The notes below the pieces were generated by a model. That model made no database searches, was not told where the DNA came from, and worked only from the letters and a program-made list of their open reading frames with translations. The position numbers were made by a program, and so were the translations under genes. Below are positions 1 to 5,021 of a stretch of DNA of 5,021 bases, piece after piece. Origin of the DNA: Acidobacteriota bacterium (GTDB lineage Bacteria > Acidobacteriota > Terriglobia > Terriglobales > Acidobacteriaceae); assembly GCA_021801945.1 (NCBI GenBank), contig JAKABE010000286.1:1-5021 (forward strand), read 5' to 3'. Within the stretch, counting starts at the first letter, position 1; each line of letters starts with the position of its first letter.

Positions 1-4
1 AAAA

Positions 5-36
5 GCTAGGGGCTAGAAGCTAGCAGCTAGGAGCTG
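5..36. repeat. GCTAGNN heptad tandem repeat
   Basis: Four consecutive 7-base units begin at 5, 12, 19 and 26 (gctaggg, gctagaa, gctagca, gctagga), and a degenerate fifth unit starts with gctg at 33. The first five bases of each unit are invariant and the last two vary. Because the period is 7, the embedded TAG triplets at 7, 14, 21 and 28 fall in all three plus-strand frames, so nothing can be translated through the array. It sits directly against the first gene and its last units contain that gene's ribosome binding site. The array may extend left of the window, since only four bases precede it. Function is unknown. Confidence 0.85.
29..33 (+). promoter_or_regulatory. Ribosome binding site of the NrfD-like gene
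   Basis: AGGAG lies eight bases upstream of the ATG at 42, an ideal Shine-Dalgarno distance. It fixes the start at 42 rather than at the in-frame ATG at 63. It is formed by the junction of the last two units of the heptad repeat. Confidence 0.75.
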
Positions 37-41
37 TTCTT

Positions 42-1217
42 ATGACTGGCGTCGAAGGTTACATGTATCCGAACGAGATCACGCTCTACTGGAGCGTGCT
101 CATCGTCTTGTATCCCTACATTACGGGGCTGGTGGCTGGCGCCTTCATCCTTGCCTCTCTGGAGCGCGTTTTTCGCGTGGAAGCGGTCAAGCCCACCTAC
201 CGGCTGGCGCTGTTAACGGCGATGGCCTTTCTGCTGGACGCGCCCCTGCCACTGCTGTTTCACCTGGGGCATCCGCTGCGCGCGCCGGAGATGTACTTTA
301 CTCCCCACAGCACCTCGGCCATGGCCATGTTCGGCTACGTGTACCTGTGGTATCTGATGGCCGTGCTCTCCTTCGAGATCTGGCTTGATTACCGGCGCGA
401 AATTGTCTTGCTGTCGCAAGAGACCACGGGGCTCAGACGCCTCGTCTACCGCATCCTGACGCTGGGATCGAGCAACATCAGCGAGGGCTCGCTGCGTGTG
501 GACGAGAAGGTGGGCTGGATCGTTACCCTGATCGGTATTCCCTCGGCTTTTCTGCTGCACGGCTATGTGGGCTTCATCTTCGGCTCGCTCAAGGCCAATC
601 CCTGGTGGTCGTCGCCGTTGATGCCGGTGGTTTTCATCTTCTCGGCCATGGTTTCCGGCATCGCAGCGGTGATGCTGCTCTACATCGGGCTGACCAAGCT
701 GCGGGGACAAGTCATCGACATGCGCTGCGTGGACACGGTGGCGATGTACATGTTCTATATCTTCGTCATCGATTTCAGCCTGGAGATGCTGGACCTGGTG
801 CACCGGATCTACGAGGCCAACGAATCGTTTCGCAGCCTGAACTTCCTGGTGCACACCAAGCTGTTCTTTTCGCAGATTGTGCTGCAGATTTGTCTGGGCA
901 CGCTGCTGCCCTTGATTCTGTTGTTCCTGACGCAGGTGGCGAAGCTCTCAGCGGTCGCGCGCAAGCGCATCTATGTCTTCTCTGGCTGCATGATCCTGAT
1001 CAGCGTTTTCGCCATGCGCTGGAATGTGGTGATCGGTGGACAACTGTTTTCGAAGAGTTTTCTCGGGTACACCACCTACAAGATGGGTCTGGTCACGCAC
1101 GAGGGCCTGCTGGTGGCCATCGGCTTGACCATTCTCCCCCTGTTTTTCCTGTGGGTGTTGTTGAAGTTGTTGCCGCCCTGGCCGGAGAAGAGTGCGCATC
1201 CGGCGCTGGCGGACTGA
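42..1217 (+). CDS. NrfD/PsrC-family integral membrane subunit
   Basis: A 391-residue polytopic membrane protein, probably the quinone-interacting anchor of a respiratory oxidoreductase in the cytoplasmic membrane. About nine hydrophobic segments are visible, near residues 16-42, 54-75, 92-115, 157-181, 192-218, 232-250, 274-298, 309-328 and 350-376. Family-like signatures are the glycine-bearing first helix (YPYITGLVAGAFI, 24-36), LGHPLR after helix 2 (75-80), HGYVGFIFG in helix 4 (173-181) and RWNVVIGGQ (326-334), which recalls the arginine-asparagine motif of HybB/NrfD/DsrP proteins. In this family such subunits pass electrons between the quinone pool and a partner iron-sulphur protein, often within a molybdopterin complex; no partner lies to the right, so any partner would be left of the window. 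The start at 42 has a good ribosome binding site. Family assignment is firm, while substrate and complex are not determinable here. Residues D66, H74, D244 and E248, in or beside helices, are candidates for quinone or proton handling by inference only. Confidence 0.85.
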   Translation: MTGVEGYMYPNEITLYWSVLIVLYPYITGLVAGAFILASLERVFRVEAVKPTYRLALLTAMAFLLDAPLPLLFHLGHPLRAPEMYFTPHSTSAMAMFGYVYLWYLMAVLSFEIWLDYRREIVLLSQETTGLRRLVYRILTLGSSNISEGSLRVDEKVGWIVTLIGIPSAFLLHGYVGFIFGSLKANPWWSSPLMPVVFIFSAMVSGIAAVMLLYIGLTKLRGQVIDMRCVDTVAMYMFYIFVIDFSLEMLDLVHRIYEANESFRSLNFLVHTKLFFSQIVLQICLGTLLPLILLFLTQVAKLSAVARKRIYVFSGCMILISVFAMRWNVVIGGQLFSKSFLGYTTYKMGLVTHEGLLVAIGLTILPLFFLWVLLKLLPPWPEKSAHPALAD

Positions 1218-1230
1218 GAACGGCAAACAC

Positions 1231-1246
1231 GCGGCCTGGACGCCGC
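1231..1246. other. Small inverted repeat between the first two genes
   Basis: gcggc (1231-1235) and gccgc (1242-1246) form a perfect 5-bp GC stem with a six-base loop in the 57-base gap between the NrfD-like gene and the next gene. No T-tract follows, so it is not an intrinsic terminator. It could be an mRNA-processing or stability element, or chance in GC-rich DNA. Confidence 0.3.
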
Positions 1247-1264
1247 AACATCTGAACCGGATCG

Positions 1265-1269
1265 GGTGA
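1265..1269 (+). promoter_or_regulatory. Probable ribosome binding site of the DUF2339-like gene
   Basis: GGTGA matches the 3' half of the extended Shine-Dalgarno sequence (GGAGGTGA) and lies five bases before the ATG at 1275. It overlaps an alternative in-frame GTG start at 1266, which itself has no recognisable site upstream; this is why the ATG is preferred. Confidence 0.45.
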
Positions 1270-1274
1270 AGACG

Positions 1275-2975
1275 ATGGGCGATCTTCCCGACGACGCGTA
1301 CGAACGGCTCACCGCACGCCTGGAGGCGCTGGAGCGCCGGATTTATGTCCTCGAGCATCCCTTCGAGGCGATTGCGGAGCCCGCCGCGCCGGAACCGGTT
1401 CTGGCGCAGCCTGCGCCGGCAGGCGAAGGAATCCTTCCTGCCCTGGCCGGAGGTGCGTTCTCCGTGCTGGGCAAGGCCATGCTCGGCATTGCCGGAGCCT
1501 ATGTTCTGCGCGCCGTGGCCGAATCCAGTTCTCTGCCCAAGCCGGCGATTGCCGCCGTGGCCATCGCCTACGCCGTCATGTGGCTCGTCTGGGCGGCGCG
1601 CGCGCCCGTGGGCGCCTGGCTTGCCAGCACAACCTATGCCTGCACCTCAGCATTGATCCTGGCGCCCCTGCTCTGGGAGCTTACTCTCCGCTTCAAGGTG
1701 CTTCCGGTTCCGATGACCGCCGTGGTGCTGGGAGGCTTTGTAATCGCGGCCTCCGCACTGGCGTGGCGGCGCGATCTGGCGCCCCTCTTCTGGGTTTCCA
1801 ACCTCACCGCAGCGGGACTTGCCTTAGCTTTATCGGCCGTCTCGCACCAAGTAGCGCCCTTCCTTGCAGTGCTTCTGTTTATGGTTCTGCTCTCGGAGTA
1901 CGCGGCGGGAAACAGTCGCGCGTTGAGCGTGCGGCCTCTGGTGGCGCTGGCCGCCGACGTGGCCATTTGGGCCGCGATCTTCATTTACTCCCGTCCGCCC
2001 GATGCCCGCGCCGGGTACCCGGTGCTGAGCCGTGGAGCGTTGATGGCTCCCGGCCTGGCGCTGTTTCTGGTCTTTGCGGTGAGCATGGGTTTGAAGACGG
2101 CACTCAGGAGGCAGACAGTCACCGCATTTGAGACGGTTCAGACGATGATCGCGTTTCTGCTCGGTGCGTGCGGCCTGCTCGATTTCGGTCCGCGCGGCAG
2201 CGCTGCGGCCTTAGGAGTTTTCTGTGTCGTTTTGGCGGCCGTGTGTTATGCGGCAGTTTTTCTGGTCTTCGACCGCCTTGCCGAGCGGCGCAATTACCGG
2301 GTCTTCGCCACCTGGAGCGCGGTGCTCTTGTTGGGTGGCAGCGTGCTGTTTCTTCCGTCCATGTGGCTGACCGCTATTCTTGCTTTGGCGGCGATCGCGG
2401 CCACGGTTTTGGGCACGCGGCATAGCCGGCTGGTGCTTGAATTCCATGGCAGTGCGTATCTGCTGGCGGCCGCGACGATCTCGGGTCTGTTGGAGTATGC
2501 CTTCCACGCCCTCGCCGACGGGTTCTCGGGCGTGCCGGGAGGGGCTGTTTACTTGGCTGCGGTGGGCGTCGTCGTCTGCTATGCCGTCGCCAAGCCCTTA
2601 CCTGCGGAGCAATGGCAGCGGCATATTCTTCATCTCGTGTCCGCCACTCTGGCGGTGGGGGCGGCTGCGGCGCTGCTGGTTCACGGGCTGGTAGGGCTGA
2701 TCGCGCTGCGGGCGATTCCCGCTGCCCATCATCTTGCGTTTGCGCGCACCTTGATTGCCTGCGCGGCGGCGCTGGCCCTGTCCTTCAGCGGCGCGCGCTG
2801 GCGGCGCAGGGAATTGACACGCATAGGCTACGCCGTGCTGGTCCTGCTGGCCGTGAAGCTGGTCTTTGAAGACCTGCGCCTCCGTCACCTGGTGTTTTCG
2901 GCTGCCTCGATCTTCTTGTTTGCGATGACTTTGATGGCCGTTCCCCGCATCGCGCGCATGGGCCGGAGAGAGTAA
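1275..2975 (+). CDS. Large multi-pass membrane protein, DUF2339-like
   Basis: A 566-residue membrane protein with roughly 17-18 hydrophobic segments. Residue numbers here count from an alternative GTG start at 1266; subtract three for the ATG start. An N-terminal amphipathic stretch (about 11-34, with regularly spaced leucines in RLEALERRIYVLEHP) looks like a short coiled coil. It is followed by an Ala/Pro-rich linker (36-54). Membrane segments then run almost without interruption from residue 58 to 560. This plan, plus a glycine-rich first helix (GKAMLGIAGAYVLRAVAE, 69-86) and a C-terminal helix with KLVFEDL (531-537), resembles the DUF2339 family of predicted membrane proteins, whose function is unknown. 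No catalytic motif or nucleotide-binding site is apparent. The family match is from memory of its layout, so a divergent or separate family is possible. The gene follows the NrfD-like gene by 57 bases on the same strand, so co-transcription is likely. An intrinsic terminator with a T-tract is absent after the stop. Confidence 0.7.
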   Translation: MGDLPDDAYERLTARLEALERRIYVLEHPFEAIAEPAAPEPVLAQPAPAGEGILPALAGGAFSVLGKAMLGIAGAYVLRAVAESSSLPKPAIAAVAIAYAVMWLVWAARAPVGAWLASTTYACTSALILAPLLWELTLRFKVLPVPMTAVVLGGFVIAASALAWRRDLAPLFWVSNLTAAGLALALSAVSHQVAPFLAVLLFMVLLSEYAAGNSRALSVRPLVALAADVAIWAAIFIYSRPPDARAGYPVLSRGALMAPGLALFLVFAVSMGLKTALRRQTVTAFETVQTMIAFLLGACGLLDFGPRGSAAALGVFCVVLAAVCYAAVFLVFDRLAERRNYRVFATWSAVLLLGGSVLFLPSMWLTAILALAAIAATVLGTRHSRLVLEFHGSAYLLAAATISGLLEYAFHALADGFSGVPGGAVYLAAVGVVVCYAVAKPLPAEQWQRHILHLVSATLAVGAAAALLVHGLVGLIALRAIPAAHHLAFARTLIACAAALALSFSGARWRRRELTRIGYAVLVLLAVKLVFEDLRLRHLVFSAASIFLFAMTLMAVPRIARMGRRE

Positions 2976-3030
2976 GGGCTGGCCGCGGTTCAGATCTTGT
3001 GCTCGCCCGAACAGTTCTACAAGCCAGCCC
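2976..3030. repeat. Inverted repeat immediately after the DUF2339-like stop codon
   Basis: gggctggc (2976-2983), starting at the base after TAA, is perfectly complementary to gccagccc (3023-3030), an 8-bp GC-rich stem. Directly inside on the 3' side, acaa (3019-3022) can pair with ttgt (2997-3000), leaving a 13-base bulge and an 18-base loop. No T-run follows (next bases are cattctg), so a classical intrinsic terminator is not supported. A 3'-end stabilising structure, a Rho-linked site or part of the downstream leader are alternatives. Confidence 0.45.
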
Positions 3031-3054
3031 CATTCTGCAAAGGCACGATTGCAG

Positions 3055-3083
3055 TTGGAGAAACCTTCCTTTCTGCCGATAAA
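3055..3083 (+). promoter_or_regulatory. Weak candidate sigma-70-type promoter for the HDOD gene
   Basis: TTGGAG (3055-3060) and GATAAA (3078-3083) are separated by exactly 17 bases. Each hexamer matches consensus only partly (three and four of six), but this is the most AT-rich patch of the gap, and the HDOD gene needs its own start signal if the upstream unit ends near 2975. Transcription would begin near 3090, which would exclude the ATG at 3083 as the translation start and leave a leader of about 135 bases. Confidence 0.25.
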
Positions 3084-3124
3084 TGACCTGCCGAGTTGTA
3101 AGCGCGATGAGCTGTACGGCGGCT

Positions 3125-3153
3125 GATTCCGCAGGTTGCGCGGCGTCGGAATC
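3125..3153. other. Perfect 7-bp stem in the HDOD gene leader
   Basis: gattccg (3125-3131) and cggaatc (3147-3153) are perfect inverted repeats around a 15-base loop. They lie about 75 bases before the preferred HDOD start and downstream of the candidate promoter, so the structure would be present in the 5' untranslated RNA. Alternatively it could be a dyad operator. No known riboswitch class is recognised. Confidence 0.4.
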
Positions 3154-3199
3154 CACTGTGAGGCCAGCCCGATCCTTGCGTTTCCAACAAGATTGCCTT

Positions 3200-3210
3200 G
3201 AGGAAAGGGA
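3200..3210 (+). promoter_or_regulatory. Possible ribosome binding site of the HDOD gene
   Basis: The purine-rich stretch gaggaaaggga precedes the ATG at 3227. The spacing from its end is 16 bases, longer than ideal, so efficient initiation may need RNA folding or this may not be the true site. Nothing better lies before 3227, and the ATG at 3083 has no site at a proper distance. Confidence 0.35.
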
Positions 3211-3226
3211 AAACGCTCAAACGCCC

Positions 3227-4078
3227 ATGGAGAAGCGAGGCGAAAAGATAACCAGTCTGCCATGGGCGCACCTCCATCTGCCCCCGTTTCCGCAGGTCGC
3301 CATCCGCGTGCTGCAACTGGCGAACAAGGAAAACGCTCAGTTGCAGGAGTTGTGCGATCTGATCTCGGCCGATCCGGCCTTCGCCAGCGAAGTTCTCGCG
3401 GTCGCAAATTCGATTCTCTATGCTCCGCGCTTTCCCGCCACGAGCATTCTGCAGGCGGTGACTGTGCTCGGCGCAAACACCTTGCAGGGCATGTGCATCA
3501 CGGTGGGAGTCAGGGCCTATCTGGGCAAGGCCATGCACTATCCGGCCATCCACAACCTGTGGCGCCACAGCCTGGCCTGCGCCATCGTCGCCGAGCGGCT
3601 GGCCTCCGTGGGGCTGATCGACAAGGAAGAGGCATATACCGCCGGTATCCTTCACGACATCGGGCGCATGGCGCTGGCGGTGGTCCTACCCAGCGACTAT
3701 GCAGCTCTGCTAGAGGCAAAATGCGGCCCTGCTGGCAGCATTCTCGAGGGCGAACGGGAGCTGTTTGGCTGGGATCACTGCGAGATGGGACTGCAATTGG
3801 CCGGCGATTGGAAGTTGCCCTCCGAACTTGAGCCGGTCGTCTCTGGCCATCACGAACCTCGCCGCACAGACGGCGCCTGGGACGTGGCGGAACTAATCAA
3901 AGTCAGTTGCAGGATAGCCGACACGGCGGGCTTTCCAGCTTTCCACGGCTGCGTGAAGACGCCTTATACCGAGCTGCTTGGCTTGTTGCCCGCGCGGGAG
4001 CGCAGGCTCTTCTATCCCGAGCTTGCCCCTCTGGCCTTCGAAGTGGCCCAAAGTATCCGCGCCATCGAGCGCGCGTAA
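3227..4078 (+). CDS. HDOD-domain signalling protein
   Basis: A 283-residue soluble protein made almost entirely of one HDOD domain (HD-related output domain, about residues 14-215), with a helical C-terminal tail (about 216-283) and no attached GGDEF, EAL, PAS or receiver domain. The N-terminal LPPFPQVAIRVLQLA (18-32) followed by LISADPAFASEVLAVANS (45-62) is typical of the family. Histidine/aspartate positions typical of the HD superfamily are present: H114 in RHSLA, H143-D144 in LLHDIG-like ILHDIG, H184 in DHCEMG, H208-H209 in GHHEP and D232 in RIADTAGF. HDOD proteins act in bacterial signal transduction, often linked to cyclic-di-GMP, motility, stress or DNA-damage control, but the biochemical role is generally unsettled, and no target is evident here. 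The frame is open from an ATG at 3083, adding 48 residues rich in Cys, Ser, Ala and Arg with no family resemblance; the start at 3227 is preferred. It converges with moaC. Confidence 0.85.
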   Translation: MEKRGEKITSLPWAHLHLPPFPQVAIRVLQLANKENAQLQELCDLISADPAFASEVLAVANSILYAPRFPATSILQAVTVLGANTLQGMCITVGVRAYLGKAMHYPAIHNLWRHSLACAIVAERLASVGLIDKEEAYTAGILHDIGRMALAVVLPSDYAALLEAKCGPAGSILEGERELFGWDHCEMGLQLAGDWKLPSELEPVVSGHHEPRRTDGAWDVAELIKVSCRIADTAGFPAFHGCVKTPYTELLGLLPARERRLFYPELAPLAFEVAQSIRAIERA

Positions 4079-4092
4079 CCGACGGCCGCATT

Positions 4093-4581
4093 CTAGCCGA
4101 CGCCTCTCGCATCGCGCTTGAACTTACCGCTCTTACCGCCCGTCTTGCTCTCCAGGCAAATCTCGCGGATGACGATCGCTTTGTCGAGAGCCTTAGTCAT
4201 GTCGTAGACGGTCAGAGCGGCTACGGCAGCAGCGGTGAGGGCCTCCATCTCCACGCCTGTCGGGCCTGTGGTGGCGGCCGTGGTCGTGATGCGCACGCCC
4301 CCGGCGGCAATTTCCGCCTGCACGTCCACGTGGGTGAGGGGCAGTGGGTGGCACATGGGAATCAGCTCTGCGGTCCGCTTGGCCGCCTGGATGCCGGCGA
4401 AGCGCGCTACCTGGAGTGGGTCGCCCTTGGGGTTGGCGGGCAGGGCCGCGAGAACTGGGGCGGAAAGCTCCACAAAGGCCGAAGCCGTGGCCGTGCGCCG
4501 CGTGGACTGTTTGCCGCTTACGTCTACCATGCGGGCCTGGCCGGCTTCATCAAAGTGCGAAAGTTGCGAGGGCTTGGTCAT
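4093..4581 (-). CDS. moaC: Cyclic pyranopterin monophosphate synthase MoaC
   Basis: A 162-residue cytoplasmic enzyme of molybdenum cofactor synthesis. MoaC converts the 3',8-cyclo-GTP made by MoaA into cyclic pyranopterin monophosphate. Length is normal for the family. Signature segments occur in order: [16 protein letters not shown] (18-33), [18 protein letters not shown] (53-70), [11 protein letters not shown] with C77 and H78 (73-83), [13 protein letters not shown] with E111 and E113 (106-118), [11 protein letters not shown] with D127 and K130 (125-135) and the C-terminal KTGGKSGKF (146-154). The cysteine-histidine pair and the aspartate-lysine pair correspond to catalytic-pocket residues of characterised MoaC. 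The start at 4581 (CAT on the plus strand) has GGAG seven bases ahead. The reading frame stays open further upstream to 4884 but that part overlaps moeA and has no MoaC homology. It follows moeA by 16 bases, so it is translated from the same mRNA, and its stop lies 14 bases from the stop of the HDOD gene. Confidence 0.95.
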   Translation of the reverse strand: MTKPSQLSHFDEAGQARMVDVSGKQSTRRTATASAFVELSAPVLAALPANPKGDPLQVARFAGIQAAKRTAELIPMCHPLPLTHVDVQAEIAAGGVRITTTAATTGPTGVEMEALTAAAVAALTVYDMTKALDKAIVIREICLESKTGGKSGKFKRDARGVG

Positions 4582-4587
4582 AGGAAT

Positions 4588-4592
4588 TCTCC
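4588..4592 (-). promoter_or_regulatory. Ribosome binding site of moaC
   Basis: Read on the minus strand, GGAGA (plus-strand tctcc) lies six to seven bases before the moaC ATG at 4581, inside the 16-base gap after the moeA stop codon. It decides the moaC start against longer in-frame extensions into moeA. Confidence 0.75.
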
Positions 4593-4597
4593 AGAGA

Positions 4598-5021
4598 TCA
4601 GGGAAGCAGAATGCGAACGATCTCGCCAGCCTTGAAGGGACGAGCCATCTCGGGCAGGACAAGAAAGCAGTTGGAGCGCGCCAGGGCCGCCAGGTCGCCT
4701 GATCCCTCCCAGGGCACGAGCGCGACTTCAGGCAATGATGCGGGCGACGCGGCAAACGTGCAGGAGGCGGGCAAGAAGCGGGTGAGCTCGGGCTTGGTTT
4801 TGGCCTCCGCCGCCAGCCGCGCCAGCGCAAAACGAGGGCCCGGTTCAGCGCGGCCGGCCAGCGCCGCCATAACTGGTGCGGCAAAGAGCAAAAAAGTGAC
4901 GGCAGAGGAGACCGGATTGCCGGGAAGGCCGAAGACTGGCAGCGGGCGCTGCGGGCTCCGCGCCTTTCCGGCGCGGCCGCGCTTGGCGAAGGGCAGATCG
5001 GCGAACACTACAGGCTTGCCG
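4598..5021 (-). CDS. moeA: Molybdopterin molybdenumtransferase MoeA, C-terminal part (cut by window edge)
   Basis: Only the last 140 or so residues are in the window; the gene continues past position 5021. MoeA inserts molybdenum into adenylylated molybdopterin, releasing AMP, the final step of basic molybdenum cofactor synthesis. The visible part begins [11 protein letters not shown], followed by the family hallmark [15 protein letters not shown], which ends the catalytic domain III, and a helix [12 protein letters not shown]. The rest is the beta-rich domain IV, with the conserved run [23 protein letters not shown] and the terminal [16 protein letters not shown] at 5008 is an internal valine codon, not a start, because homology continues upstream of it. 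Stop TGA is at 4598-4600, and moaC starts 16 bases later, indicating a moeA-moaC operon. With only the C-terminus visible, a fused or second MoeA copy cannot be excluded. Confidence 0.9.
   Translation of the reverse strand, partial: GKPVVFADLPFAKRGRAGKARSPQRPLPVFGLPGNPVSSAVTFLLFAAPVMAALAGRAEPGPRFALARLAAEAKTKPELTRFLPASCTFAASPASLPEVALVPWEGSGDLAALARSNCFLVLPEMARPFKAGEIVRILLP

Noticed and set aside
213..854. Minus-strand open frame of 213 codons antisense to the NrfD-like gene
   Set aside because: His/Gln/Arg-rich low-complexity translation that mirrors the membrane gene codons; no ribosome binding site or family resemblance.
605..1255. Plus-strand open frame of 216 codons inside the NrfD-like gene
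   Set aside because: Out-of-frame product of a well-supported membrane protein, with a His/Gly/Arg-rich composition and no domain.
2976..3036. Intrinsic terminator after the DUF2339-like gene
   Set aside because: The 8-bp stem is followed by cattctgc rather than a T-run, and the loop is long; kept only as an inverted repeat.
2976..3050. Possible tRNA or small RNA after the DUF2339-like gene (gggctgg...ccagccc and a gttcaga patch)
   Set aside because: The outer stem resembles an acceptor stem, but there is no D-arm, anticodon arm or proper T-arm at tRNA spacing, and the enclosed length (55 bases) is too short.
2598..3476. Minus-strand open frame of 292 codons across the HDOD leader and the DUF2339-like gene end
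   Set aside because: The translation is rich in Arg, Pro, Gln and Ser with no recognisable domain, and it overlaps two supported plus-strand genes in antisense, as expected for GC-rich shadow frames.
3907..4635. Plus-strand open frame of 242 codons antisense to moaC
   Set aside because: It is antisense to a clearly conserved MoaC and shows no domain of its own.
4582..4884. N-terminal extension of moaC by 101 codons
   Set aside because: It lies within the moeA coding sequence, lacks MoaC homology, and the start at 4581 has a good ribosome binding site.

Overview
This is a compact, GC-rich bacterial chromosome segment with four complete protein genes and one cut by the right edge. I see no RNA gene, insertion sequence, phage gene, integrase or CRISPR array. 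High GC, the AGGAG-type ribosome binding sites and the mix of an NrfD-like protein, a large DUF2339-like membrane protein and an HDOD protein suggest a free-living Gram-negative, possibly Acidobacteriota. That placement is inference from general style and is tentative.

Layout. Positions 1-36 hold a striking heptad repeat (GCTAGNN, four units), whose end forms the ribosome binding site of the first gene. On the plus strand follow an NrfD/PsrC-type quinol-interacting membrane subunit (42-1217) and, 57 bases later, a large multi-pass membrane protein resembling DUF2339 (1275-2975); these two probably share a transcript. A 251-base gap (2976-3226) contains an inverted repeat just after the stop codon, a second perfect stem and a weak promoter candidate. 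It leads into a single-domain HDOD signalling protein (3227-4078). On the minus strand, reading in from the right edge, are the C-terminal part of a moeA-type molybdenum insertase (4598-5021) and moaC (4093-4581), arranged as a moeA-moaC operon that converges on the HDOD gene with only 14 bases between stop codons.

How it fits together. MoaC catalyses the second half of the first step of molybdenum cofactor synthesis, and MoeA inserts molybdenum in the last step. NrfD/PsrC proteins commonly anchor complexes made of an iron-sulphur subunit and a molybdopterin enzyme, so a molybdenum-dependent respiratory complex encoded to the left of the window, with cofactor genes nearby, is a reasonable hypothesis. 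The window itself contains neither the catalytic nor the iron-sulphur subunit. Most of the window is ordinary housekeeping and respiratory content. The features most worth a second look are the heptad repeat, the structured leader of the HDOD gene and the unassigned DUF2339-like protein beside the NrfD gene. I found no convincing undescribed system.
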